A stretch of DNA of 64,000 nucleotides from Nocardia colli (GTDB lineage: Bacteria > Actinomycetota > Actinomycetes > Mycobacteriales > Mycobacteriaceae), in assembly GCF_008704205.1 (NCBI RefSeq), contig NZ_VXLC01000023.1, forward strand, positions 1 through 64,000. The letters are read 5' to 3'. This document shows, in pieces, positions 35,341-43,993 of the stretch. The notes under the pieces were generated by a model, which was not told the DNA's origin, did not search any database, and saw nothing but the letters and a program-made list of their open reading frames with translations. A program made the position numbers and the translations under genes. How positions within the stretch are numbered: position 1 is the stretch's first letter; each line of letters begins with the position of its first letter.

Positions 35341-36240
35341 ATGGGCAAACACAACGCAAGACGGAACCCTCTCGGTTCGATGCGGTTGGCCATGCTCTCG
35401 ATGACCGCACTGATCGCTACCGGTATCGCCACCGAACACGGGCCGTCACCCGAGAATCAAGCGGCGATCCTGACCGCCACCATGACCGACCTGCCGCCCC
35501 TGGCGCCGGTCACCGAACCGGCCGCGGACACGCAGCAGCCGGTCACGGTCGGCAGGCACGCGTGGCCGGTACGGCCGACGATCGACGCGGATGCACTACC
35601 TGATCTGCCATCCAGCGACAAGGTGGGCCCGACCGGACTCGGACTGCCGCTCACGCCGGCCGAGCCGACGGCGCTGCCCGGCCGGACGAACACGCCCCGC
35701 CCTCACCATCAGGCCGACACTGCTGCTAGGCCGAATGCTCAAATCGCGCTTCCGCCACTCGATCTCACCGCACTTTTGACCAACATCAGCGCCGCGCTCA
35801 ACGCGGGAGCGGTGTTCGCAGAAAGCCTGCAGTCCGGCAGCGCGGCCCTCACCCCCACGGCAAGCAAACCGGCCGCTCCGAGCAGCACCGAATCCGACTC
35901 CGTCGACTCAGCTGACACCGCGAAGTCCGCACCCGCCGAAAGCGTCCAAATGGCAGCTCCAGCAACAGATCTCACGTCCCTGCTGGCCACCGTCACCGCC
36001 GCGCTGAAAGTAGGAGCAGCACTGGCCCAGGGCCTGGAATCCGGCAGTTCCATCCTCGGCCCGGGCAGCGCCGCGCTCACCTCCGGCAGCGCAGCCCTCG
36101 ACGGCGGCAGCTCGATCGCCGGAGCCGGCAGCTCGATCCTCGACGGCGGCAGCTCCATCGCGGGAACCGGCAGCTCGATCCTCGGCCCCCTCGCCGCAGT
36201 ACTCACCCCCCTCAGCGCCGCAGCAGCAGCCTCCGCCTAA
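35341..36240 (+). CDS. Low-complexity secreted protein with GSS-type repeats
   Basis: I do not recognise this 299-residue protein. After a basic start (MGKHNARRN) there is a hydrophobic segment at residues 13-28 that may be a signal peptide. The middle is Pro/Ala/Thr-rich. Two copies of a module occur, DLTALLTNISAALNAG and DLTSLLATVTAALKVG, each followed by (A/L)Q(S/G)...SGS(A/S). The last 70 residues are short repeats such as GSSILGPGSAAL and GSSIAGAGSSIL. A ribosome site (aaggacg) precedes ATG 35341. It may be an envelope or extracellular matrix protein; function unknown. Confidence 0.7.
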   Translation: MGKHNARRNPLGSMRLAMLSMTALIATGIATEHGPSPENQAAILTATMTDLPPLAPVTEPAADTQQPVTVGRHAWPVRPTIDADALPDLPSSDKVGPTGLGLPLTPAEPTALPGRTNTPRPHHQADTAARPNAQIALPPLDLTALLTNISAALNAGAVFAESLQSGSAALTPTASKPAAPSSTESDSVDSADTAKSAPAESVQMAAPATDLTSLLATVTAALKVGAALAQGLESGSSILGPGSAALTSGSAALDGGSSIAGAGSSILDGGSSIAGTGSSILGPLAAVLTPLSAAAAASA

Positions 36241-36344
36241 CGCTCACCCACCGTGGACGCCCATCGAACGCCTCTTGGTCCGATGGGCGTCACACCACCG
36301 CTCACACCACTACTCAGGTATGTCTCTACAATCCGGTACCGCGG

Positions 36345-37480
36345 CGCCGCTGATGTCCCGCTCGGACCGATAGTCGCCGAGCGGTACACCAACGCGCTCT
36401 GGCTCGCGATTCGGCCGAGCCATGTCCCCGTTCGGTATACGGGCTACAAGCACCCCCAATAGCCGCACACCGCTCGATTTCCCGCACAAGAATCGCATGC
36501 CATTCGCTGTGCGAGAAATCAGAAGGTCTGCGCCCGGCATTCATCGAGCTGGACCTCGTTATGCCCGCTCGGCGTCGCCATGTCCAGTTCGGGGCGGGCG
36601 TCGTTGTCGAGCGGGACTCCACCTTCGCCGACCCCGCGATTCGTTGCGGTGATGTCCCGTTCGGCGTCAGCCTCGGTATCGAGCGGGCCTTGACCGTGCG
36701 CAGCCCTGCGATTCGGCGCGGCTGAGTCCCGTTCGATGAGAGTCGTTGTCGGGCGGGACTTCAGGATGCGCTGGTATGCGATTCGGCGCGATCATGGCCC
36801 GTTCGGCGTTCGGTTGCGCGGTGATGTCCCGTTCGGCGTGAATCTTGGCATCGGGCGGGACGTCAGCGTGGATTGTCTCGTGATTCGGCGCAGCTGTGTC
36901 CCGTTCGCCGTGAGTCTCGTTATGCGGTGGGACTTCACGGTGACCCGCCCCGCAATTCGATGCAGTCATATCCCGTTTGGTGGGAGAGCTGTTGTTGGGC
37001 GGGACTTCACCGGCGACCTACCGATTTGGCGCAGCACCGTTACCATCCGACTCTCGGCAGTCCGAGTCTCCTTGCAGGGCAGGACATCACAGCGTCATGT
37101 CCTGCATCTAAGTGCGCTGATGCCCCGCTCACCGTGAGTGTCGTTGTCGAGCGGGACTCCACGGTGGCCGATCTCGCACTTTAACGCAGTGATGCCCCGG
37201 TCGGCGTGAGTCTCGGCATCGAGTGGGACTTCACCGTGGCTGATCTCGCGCTTTTGCTCGGTGATGTCCCGTTCGACGTGAGTCTTGGCATCGGGCGGGA
37301 CGTCAGCGTGGGCTGTCTCGGGATTCGACGCAGCTGTGTCCCGTTCGCCGGGAGGGTGTTATAGGGCGGGATGTCAGCGCGGCCGATCTTGTGACTTAGC
37401 GCGTGATGTCCCGTTTGCCGTGAGGGGCGTTGGCGGGCGGGACGTCAGCGTGGCGGCCGAGCGATCTGGTGCAGTGGTGT
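36345..37480. repeat. Repeat island D: units of about 80 bp with a variant spacer
   Basis: At least ten units read gtgatgtcccgttcggcgtg, then agtctcggcatcgagcggga and cttcaccgtggccgatctcg, then cgattcggcgcag. The arms gtcccgttcg and cgagcgggac pair with one mismatch (a possible G-U wobble). The spacer differs from islands A and B, so this is a subfamily. The island lies between convergent genes. A palindromic element is embedded near its start and a microsatellite follows its end. No gene was recognised between 36241 and 37775. Confidence 0.8.
36462..36533. repeat. Palindromic element, copy 2 (diverged)
   Basis: Arms gccgcacaccgctcgatttc and gagaaatcagaaggtctgcg with a central aatcgcatgcc match copy 1 at 8282. 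Several substitutions break the pairing. Confidence 0.75.
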
Positions 37481-37550
37481 CCGTTCGGCGGGAGGTTGAG
37501 CGGGGCGTTGTCGAGTGGGGCATCGGTGGCTGCTGAGCTATTGGTCCGTG

Positions 37551-37635
37551 CGGTGCGGTGCGGTGCGGTGCGGTGCGGTGCGGTGCGGTGCGGTGCGGTG
37601 CGGTGCGGTGCGGTGCGGTGCGGTGCGGTGCGGTG
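37551..37635 (+). repeat. (CGGTG)17 pentanucleotide microsatellite
   Basis: Seventeen uninterrupted copies of cggtg span 85 bp; partly matching units (ccgtg before, tcgtg after) flank them. It lies about 140 bp downstream of the 3' end of the FAD oxidoreductase gene, in a region without a recognised gene. Confidence 0.95.
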
Positions 37636-37775
37636 TCGTGTCGCACGGTGTCGTTCCGTTCCGTTCGGCGTGGGACGGTACGGATTCGGCGATATCGAGG
37701 GACGGTGGCGATATCGAGGGGACGGTTCTGACGCGCTGGCCGGAGTGGGCAGCGCGTCAGGACGGTGGAAACCGC

Positions 37776-39053
37776 CTACTCCTCCGACTCGTAGCGCAGT
37801 GCGTTTTCCGAGCGGCAGATTTCGTCGATGCCGGAGACTATGTCGCGCAACAGGTCTGAGGGGAGGGCGGCGGGGCGGAGGCGGCTGGTGAAGGTGATGA
37901 GGCCGTGGTCTTCGGGGGAGAGGCCGCGGGCGGCGGACTCGGAGCGCAGGTAGCGGGAGCGGACGCCGTAGGTCATGGCGGAGATGACGGTGAAGCAGCC
38001 GGTGCGCTCGCGGTGGCCGGCGAACAGGTCGTGCAGGCGGTAGAAGACCGACGTGTAGCTGGACAGGGGCGCGAAGATGCCGACGCGGTAGGCGGGGCCG
38101 CGCTCGGACGAGCTGAGGGCGGTGTCGGCGAGGTATTCGGCGTCGCGCAGGGTCTGCACCTTCGGCGCGAACAGCACCGCGCCGGCCGCGGCGTTGCGCA
38201 GCGGCATGCCTGCGGGTCCGCTGGCGGCGGAGGCGATGACGCCCAGCGATTTCCGCGCGCGGGAGCCGACCTCGCGCCGGGCCCGCACCGAACGGGTCGG
38301 TGCGGTGGGGTGCAGGGTCGACCACTGGCCGAAACGCACGGTGCCCAACTGCACATGCCCGACGCCGCCCGGGCGCGCCACCTTCAACGGTGCGGTGTCG
38401 ACCCAGCGACCCACCTGCAACGCCGCGTTGCCGGGCCGCATGATCTCCGCGTAGGCGTGTTCGACGAACGAGTCGAAGTCGAGGAACCGGTCGGCATTGG
38501 TGGTCAGCCAGGTGCGGTCCTTGTCGATGTCGATCACGTCGAGGGTGAGCGCGGTAATGATGCCCGCGCGCCCGCCCGCGCCGAGAATGCGGTGGAACCG
38601 CTCGGCATGGTGGGTGCGCCCGCAGGTGCCGATACGTCCGTCGTTGTCGACGTACTCGAGGTCGACGACCTGATCGATGAACATGCCGTACTTGTGCGAC
38701 GCCGCGCTCACCCCGCCCACAGACGCGAATCCGCCCGCGGTGATGTCGCGATGGTCGCCGACGATCGGCAGGCCGAGCCCGTGCGCGCCGAGCCGCCGAT
38801 CGATGTCGGACAGCTTGGCGCCCGCCTGCACGCGCACCGTCCGCCGCCCCAGATTGATGTCGAGCACCTGATTCATCCGGCGCAGCGACACCACCGTCGG
38901 CTGGGCGGGCAGCGTCAGTCCATCGTCGAGTTGCTCGCCGCCGCGCACGGTGAGCGGTTCCGCGCGGCCGCGTGAATCCCGAACCGTGCGAACGACATCC
39001 GCCGTATCGCGGGGTAGGTATTCCTCGGCGGAGACAAACTGCGGCGTGCTCAT
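37776..39053 (-). CDS. FAD-binding oxidoreductase (VAO/PCMH fold)
   Basis: The 425-residue protein has an N-terminal FAD-binding domain: PLTVRGGEQLDDG near residues 34-46, VRVQAGAKLSDIDRRLGAHG, and the conserved GDHRDITAGGFASVGGVSAAS near residues 99-119. The pattern is that of the D-lactate dehydrogenase/DprE1-like superfamily. The C-terminal half (residues 200-425) is not recognised. The substrate is unknown. The gene ends next to the microsatellite and is followed upstream by the PhoD gene, 50 nt away, possibly co-transcribed. Confidence 0.8.
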   Translation of the reverse strand: MSTPQFVSAEEYLPRDTADVVRTVRDSRGRAEPLTVRGGEQLDDGLTLPAQPTVVSLRRMNQVLDINLGRRTVRVQAGAKLSDIDRRLGAHGLGLPIVGDHRDITAGGFASVGGVSAASHKYGMFIDQVVDLEYVDNDGRIGTCGRTHHAERFHRILGAGGRAGIITALTLDVIDIDKDRTWLTTNADRFLDFDSFVEHAYAEIMRPGNAALQVGRWVDTAPLKVARPGGVGHVQLGTVRFGQWSTLHPTAPTRSVRARREVGSRARKSLGVIASAASGPAGMPLRNAAAGAVLFAPKVQTLRDAEYLADTALSSSERGPAYRVGIFAPLSSYTSVFYRLHDLFAGHRERTGCFTVISAMTYGVRSRYLRSESAARGLSPEDHGLITFTSRLRPAALPSDLLRDIVSGIDEICRSENALRYESEE

Positions 39054-39104
39054 GGCACGAAAGCTACTACAGCGCGGCCCGCGCCGCCTCCCCGATCTCG
39101 AGAG

Positions 39105-40661
39105 CTACCGGACGGTCGGTTCGAGTCGCTGGCTGAACAGCACCGATCCGCTCGCATCGCACAGATTGACTGTCAGTTCCCTTGACTTGCCGTCGATCAG
39201 CACCTCGCCGAAATGCTGGAAGGCATCCAGCGGCGAACTGTTCTGCACCGTGGGCGCGTGCACGAAAACCGCCTCCGGGCCGAAGGTCGCGTCCAGCGGG
39301 TTGGGGCCGAACGCGCCGGCGTTGAGCGGTCCGGAGACGAACTCCCAGAAGCCGTCGAAGTCGGTGAACGCCGCGCGCTCGGGGGCGTAGTGGTGCGCGG
39401 CCGTGTAGTGCACGTCGGCGGTCAGCCACACCACGTCGGTCACCTTGTTCGCCTTGATCGACGAAAGCACCTGGGCGATCTCGGTTTCGCGGCCGGACGG
39501 CGCGCCGGGATCGGCGTTGGCCGGACCCTCGAACGCGGTGGTGTTCGGCTGCTCGCCGTCCTTGACGACCACGCCGAGCGGCAAATCGTTGGCGACGATC
39601 TTCCAGGTGGCCTTCGAGTCGCGCAGACCCTCGATCAGCCACTTCGTCTGTGCCGGACCGAAAATGCGACCCTCGGGGCCGTTGTTCGCGTCGTTGGTGT
39701 CCTTGTAGGTCCGCATGTCCAGCACGAAGATGTCGAGCAGCGGGCCGTAGGAGATCTTGCGGTAGAGGCGTCCGTCGACGGCTTCCTTGGGCTCCACCGG
39801 CATCCACTCGTGGAACGCCTGCCAGGCGCGGGTGGCCAGGACGTCCATGTTGCGCTCGGTGTAGCCCTTGGACTCCGCGACCAGGCCGCCGGGGTACCAG
39901 TTGTTGACCGTCTCGTGGTCGTCCCACTGCACGACCTGTGCGACCGAGGAATTGAAGCGCAGATAGTTCTGGTCGGTCAGGTTGTAGGCGTAGGCGCCGC
40001 GGTACTGCTGGAGGGTTTGCGCCGGAGCGCTTTTCGCCTCCGAGACGATGTTGCGCCAGATTCGCCCGTCGGGGAGTGTCACTGATTCCTTCACCGGGTT
40101 GTCCGCGTAGATGGAATCGCCCGAATGCAGGAACAGGTGCGGGTCGCGGGCGGCCATGGTGGAGAAGATCTTCATACCGCCGAGGTCCGGGTTGATGCCG
40201 TAACCCTGGCCGACCACGTCACCGGACCACTGCAACCGGATGTCGGACGCGCCGGTGGGGACCGTGCGGAACACGCCGGTGATCGGTTCGGACTTGCCGC
40301 CGTCGTCGCCCTCCAGAGTTACCCGGTAGTGCACCTGCTCGCCCGCGGGCAAACCGTTGATCCGCACCCGGCCGGTACCGTCGGAATCCGGGGTGAGCAA
40401 CGGTCCGGTGAATCGCTTGGCGTTGGTGAACGATTCGGTGGACGCCGTCTCCACGATCAGCTTCGCCGGGCGGTCCGCGCGCGCCCAGATCAGCGCGCCG
40501 TCGGTCCGCGGGTCGCCCACCGCGACACCGTGTGTCAGCACCGGCCGCGGCCGGACCAGGCCCGGCCCGTCGTTCGACGAGCACGCGGCCAGCGCGGGGG
40601 CAGCCACCAGGCCGAGAGCGGAGGTGCGCAGCAGGGTGCGGCGGGAGATCGAACCAGTCAT
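39105..40661 (-). CDS. phoD: Tat-exported PhoD-like alkaline phosphatase/phosphodiesterase
   Basis: The 518-residue protein starts with a twin-arginine signal (SISRRTLLRTSALGLVAAP) ending in ALAAC, so it is probably a Tat lipoprotein. The PhoD fold shows an N-terminal GVAVGDPRTDGALIWARAD domain. Metal-binding blocks are WSGDVVGQG, HSGDSIYADNP, QWDDHETVNNW and WLTADVHYTAAH. PhoD enzymes use Ca2+ and Fe3+ to release phosphate from mono- and diesters, often under phosphate starvation. No Pho box was identified. Confidence 0.9.
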   Translation of the reverse strand: MTGSISRRTLLRTSALGLVAAPALAACSSNDGPGLVRPRPVLTHGVAVGDPRTDGALIWARADRPAKLIVETASTESFTNAKRFTGPLLTPDSDGTGRVRINGLPAGEQVHYRVTLEGDDGGKSEPITGVFRTVPTGASDIRLQWSGDVVGQGYGINPDLGGMKIFSTMAARDPHLFLHSGDSIYADNPVKESVTLPDGRIWRNIVSEAKSAPAQTLQQYRGAYAYNLTDQNYLRFNSSVAQVVQWDDHETVNNWYPGGLVAESKGYTERNMDVLATRAWQAFHEWMPVEPKEAVDGRLYRKISYGPLLDIFVLDMRTYKDTNDANNGPEGRIFGPAQTKWLIEGLRDSKATWKIVANDLPLGVVVKDGEQPNTTAFEGPANADPGAPSGRETEIAQVLSSIKANKVTDVVWLTADVHYTAAHHYAPERAAFTDFDGFWEFVSGPLNAGAFGPNPLDATFGPEAVFVHAPTVQNSSPLDAFQHFGEVLIDGKSRELTVNLCDASGSVLFSQRLEPTVR

Positions 40662-40978
40662 GGGATCACCCTGGACCAGCTATCTCAACGCAATGTGAAC
40701 GGGTTTGGTCCGGTTGGGTAACGGGGTCGGCCTGGGTGGACAGTTTCGCGCCGGTCAGGGGGAATTTCCGGGGTGAGGTGGGGAAAGCGTCCGCGTGGGA
40801 CGGGTCTCATCGGCTTTGGTGCACATAGCGGGTTGCACTCCCTGCGGCTGTCGCGCGATGTGCCATCGCCCGTCGGTTGCCGCGCGATCGGGGTGTGGCC
40901 CGTGATCGGGGACGCTGGTGATCGAGGCGCGGCCGATCACCGCAACGTCGAATACTGTCACCGATCTACCCTGATCCA

Positions 40979-41929
40979 ATGGATTCCGTCGACCGTGGGC
41001 TGATTCATGCGCTGCATATCGATGGGCGGGCTGCGTTCCGCGACATTGCTTCGGTGCTCGGCGTTTCGGAGAACACGGTTGCTCGCCGTTACCGCAAGCT
41101 GCGTGGGGACGGCACCTTGCGGGTGGTCGGGATGGTGAACGGGCGGCGGCTCGGGTATGTGTCGTGGACGGTGCGGGTGCGTTGTACGCCCGATGCCGCG
41201 GCTTCGGTGGCCAAAGCGCTGGCCGATCGGGCGGACACCTCGTTCGTGTATCTGCTGTCCGGCGGCACCGAGGTGTCGTGCACCGTGCAGGCCGCGAGCA
41301 GCCAGGAGCAGGACGCGTTGCTGCTGCACAAACTGCCGCGCACCAGTCGGGTGGTCTCGGTTTCGGCGCATCTCGTGTTGCGTGGATTCGCGTTGCCGTC
41401 GGGATGGCAAGGCGTGGTGGCACTTTCGCCGGAACAGGCGGTGCTCCTCGAACCGTCACCTGTCGAAACTTCCGCTGCGCCTGTCGAATTGGACGACGGC
41501 GATCGATCGCTACTGCACGCACTCAATCGGGACGGCCGCGCCTCCTACGCGGAGTTGACGGCGGTGACCGGATGGTCGGAGTCCACCGTGAAGCGCCGCC
41601 TAGCCGCCTTGCGCCGAACGGGCGTCCTACAACTTCACCTCGACCTACCGCCCGCCGCACTCGGCTTCCACACCGAGGCCCGCCTATGGATCAACACCCA
41701 ACCCGCCCACGTAGTCGACGTAGCCGAAGCCCTCTCCCACCACCCCGAAGTCGCCTTCGCCGCCCTGACCACCGGCTCAACCAACCTCCTCGCCGCAATC
41801 AACTGCCGCGACACCACCGACCTGAGCACCTACCTCACCGACCGAATCGCCCCACTACAAGGCATCAATTCGATCGAAACCGCCCCCATCATCAAAACCG
41901 TCAAACGCGCCGGAGCCCTCCTCCTCTGA
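40979..41929 (+). CDS. Lrp/AsnC-family regulator with two tandem Lrp modules
   Basis: The 316-residue protein contains two AsnC-type helix-turn-helix domains: residues 3-45 (FRDIASVLGVSENTVARRYR) and about 172-214 (YAELTAVTGWSESTVKRRLA). Each is followed by an alpha/beta ligand-type domain. Ordinary Lrp proteins have one such module and about 150 residues, so this is a fused pseudo-dimer, a known actinobacterial type. It is divergent from the phoD-like gene across about 317 bp. The effector is unknown. Confidence 0.88.
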   Translation: MDSVDRGLIHALHIDGRAAFRDIASVLGVSENTVARRYRKLRGDGTLRVVGMVNGRRLGYVSWTVRVRCTPDAAASVAKALADRADTSFVYLLSGGTEVSCTVQAASSQEQDALLLHKLPRTSRVVSVSAHLVLRGFALPSGWQGVVALSPEQAVLLEPSPVETSAAPVELDDGDRSLLHALNRDGRASYAELTAVTGWSESTVKRRLAALRRTGVLQLHLDLPPAALGFHTEARLWINTQPAHVVDVAEALSHHPEVAFAALTTGSTNLLAAINCRDTTDLSTYLTDRIAPLQGINSIETAPIIKTVKRAGALLL

Positions 41930-41999
41930 CCCCGGAAACCATTACCCGACAACGCCTCTGCCATTCCCCAACCGGCACCCCAAAGCCCTACCCAGGATG

Positions 42000-42625
42000 G
42001 CTAGCGGGACCTGACTGCGCCGAATCGCGAGTAGACGCTCCGTGGTGTCCCGCACGGTGGAGATGGCGGGTGCCGATGGGACATGGCTGTGCCGAATCGC
42101 GAGAGGACGCTCGATGGTGTCCCGCTCGGCGGCAACGGCGAGCGCGGATGGGACATGGCCGCGCTGAATCGCGAGTGGACGCTCGATGGTCTCCCGCTCG
42201 GTCGAACGGCGCGCCGTTAGGCGTCGGATCGGCCTGCGGCGGCGCAGAATCGAGTGCGATCGCCTGCCAGCTCGGTACCCCTTGAGACGGCAATGGCAGC
42301 GGCAAATGCCGAGACGGCGCGCTGTGTTGTCCCGTTCGGTGGACGTGGTGCGCGCCGATGGGACATGGTTGTGCTGAATCGCGAGTGGGTGCTCCGTGGT
42401 GTCCCACTCGGTGGCGATGACGCGCGCAGATGGGACATGGCTGCGGCGATTTGCGGGGCTGGCTCAGCAGGGCCCCATCCGGCAAGGGCTGGGTGCCTGG
42501 GCGGGACATGGCTGCGGTGGATGTCGGGACGGCGCGCTGTGGTGTCCCGGTCGGCGGTTGTCGGAATGTCGGGTGGGACATCGGTGTGGCGGAGGGCGAG
42601 ACGGTGCTCGGTGGTGTCCCCTTGG
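42000..42625. repeat. Repeat island E: GTCCCGCTCGG units
   Basis: Units near 42046, 42118, 42328, 42400 and 42545 read ggtgtcccgctcggcggcaa, a short variable part, gcgcggatgggacatggc, then tgaatcgcgagtggacgctc. The period is about 72-75 bp. Pairing of the arms is limited mainly to gtccc/gggac here. The island lies between convergent genes (Lrp-type regulator and acyltransferase). No gene was recognised between 41930 and 42693. Confidence 0.75.
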
Positions 42626-42633
42626 AATGACGA

Positions 42634-42678
42634 AGGCCGCTCGCTGGCCGGGGTGTTCGGCCGGCCTGCGAGCGGCCT
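42634..42678 (-). terminator. Terminator of the acyltransferase gene
   Basis: The stem aggccgctcgc / gcgagcggcct is perfect over 11 bp and encloses a smaller tggccgg/ccggcc pairing. It lies 16 nt beyond the acyltransferase stop. Confidence 0.8.
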
Positions 42679-42693
42679 GGTAGTCGGGGTCGC

Positions 42694-43419
42694 TCAGCTG
42701 GCGGCGGTGTGGGGGATGCGGGTGGCTTCGCGGGGCTCGCCGGTGGGGACGTTCTTTTTGAGGCTGGCGGCGTAGACGTCTACGTATTCTTGGCCGCCGA
42801 GTTGCATGAGTTCGTACATGACCTCGTCGGTGACGGCGCGTTCGACGAAGCGGTTGCCGCCCATGCCTTCGTAGCGGGAGAAGTCGATGGGGGTGCCGAA
42901 CTTGACGGTGACCTTGCGGCGGCGCCAGCGGAAGGGGCCGGGCGGGCTCACGTCGTCGGTGCCGATGACGGCGACCGGGATGACGGGGACGCCGGTTTCC
43001 AGGGCGAGGCGAGCGAGGCCGGTCTTGCCCTTGTACAGGCGGCCGTCGGGGGAGCGGGTGCCCTCGGGGTACAGGCCGACGAGGCGGCCCTGATCGAGCA
43101 GCTTGCGCGCGGCGTTGAGGGCGTCCTCGGCCGCGTCGGCGCCGGTGCGGTCGATCGGGAACTGGCCGGAGGTGGTGAAGAACCACTTCTGGAACGCGCC
43201 CTTGATGCCCGGGGTGTTGAAGTATTCGGCCTTGGCCAGATAGTTGATCCGCCGCGGACTCAGCAGCGGCGCGAACAACCAGTCCGCGAAGGAGAGGTGG
43301 TTACCCGCCATGATCGCCGGACCGTCCGCCGGAATGTTCTCCACACCCTCGACCGTCGGCCGATTGTAGAGATGCATGAACGGTCCCAGCAGCACATACT
43401 TCAGCAGCCAGTAGAACAT
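42694..43419 (-). CDS. 1-acylglycerol-3-phosphate acyltransferase-like protein (PlsC)
   Basis: The 241-residue protein has the PlsC acyltransferase motifs: NHLSFADWLF (HxxxxD) near residues 40-49, INYLAKAEYF, LYPEGTRSPDG near 119-129 and VPVIPVAVIGTDDV. It corresponds to Rv2182c. Such enzymes add acyl chains to lysophosphatidate or related glycolipid acceptors at the membrane. Its place beside pimB' fits a role in envelope lipid synthesis, but the acceptor cannot be told. It starts at ATG 43419. Confidence 0.9.
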   Translation of the reverse strand: MFYWLLKYVLLGPFMHLYNRPTVEGVENIPADGPAIMAGNHLSFADWLFAPLLSPRRINYLAKAEYFNTPGIKGAFQKWFFTTSGQFPIDRTGADAAEDALNAARKLLDQGRLVGLYPEGTRSPDGRLYKGKTGLARLALETGVPVIPVAVIGTDDVSPPGPFRWRRRKVTVKFGTPIDFSRYEGMGGNRFVERAVTDEVMYELMQLGGQEYVDVYAASLKKNVPTGEPREATRIPHTAAS

Positions 43420-43885
43420 GACGTCCTTCCCCCGGGACCGGGATAGAGGCGGGCACCTGCGTCAGTTGCCGACTTTACCGCTGGATCCAGATCACATCCA
43501 ACCGCAGCGGCGAATCTCACCACACTCTGCCATGAGCAAGCGGACACGCCGTAATCGGCGACCGGAAGCAGATTCCTCGGCGACCGGAATGGGGGTCATC
43601 GGCGACCGAAGCAAGCGTTCGCGAATTGAATACCACTGCCGCAGCAAATGAAACGTCAACCGCCGCGAAGACGCTCATCCAGATGTCCGCGGCGAGCGGC
43701 GATTCGACGCACTCGGCGCCGCCTGGACTGCCATCAACCAAGGAGACTCGCTCCGGGCAAGCAGCACTGTCGTCGAAGCGGCGTAACCATAGCCTTCAGC
43801 GCCAACTCTGATGGCAACGTGCGATCGACGACGCCGGGCTCGAATCGGGCCGGCTCCTCCGGCAGGCTCGTGCGTTCATGATCAC
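43420..43885. other. Gene-free spacer
   Basis: I find no convincing gene here. Short reading frames exist on both strands but lack ribosome sites, codon bias and recognisable similarity. The motif ggcgaccgga recurs near 43559 and 43573 and in a variant at 43600. GC content looks slightly lower than in flanking genes. Confidence 0.4.
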
Positions 43886-43935
43886 CGGGAACTGGTGCCG
43901 GCATCTGCCCGAGAGGGCACCGACACCAGTTCCCC
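43886..43935 (-). terminator. Terminator downstream of the ROK kinase gene
   Basis: The arms gggaactggtgccgg and cgacaccagttcccc pair over about 15 bp with one mismatch. The loop contains ctgcccgagagggca, which forms its own small stem. It is 59 nt past the kinase stop. Confidence 0.75.
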
Positions 43936-43993
43936 TTGATCTTGATCCACCGCCGAAGCATCGGCAGAGTGGGGCGACCGCGAGGCCCGCAGC

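Noticed and set aside
37515..37859. ORF encoding an RCGAV pentapeptide repeat
   Set aside because: It is simply the (CGGTG)17 microsatellite read in one frame; all other frames are also open and there is no gene-like context.
43517..43741. 74-codon minus-strand ORF between acyltransferase and ROK kinase genes
   Set aside because: No ribosome site, no typical codon bias and no recognisable motif; an overlapping plus-strand frame is equally open.
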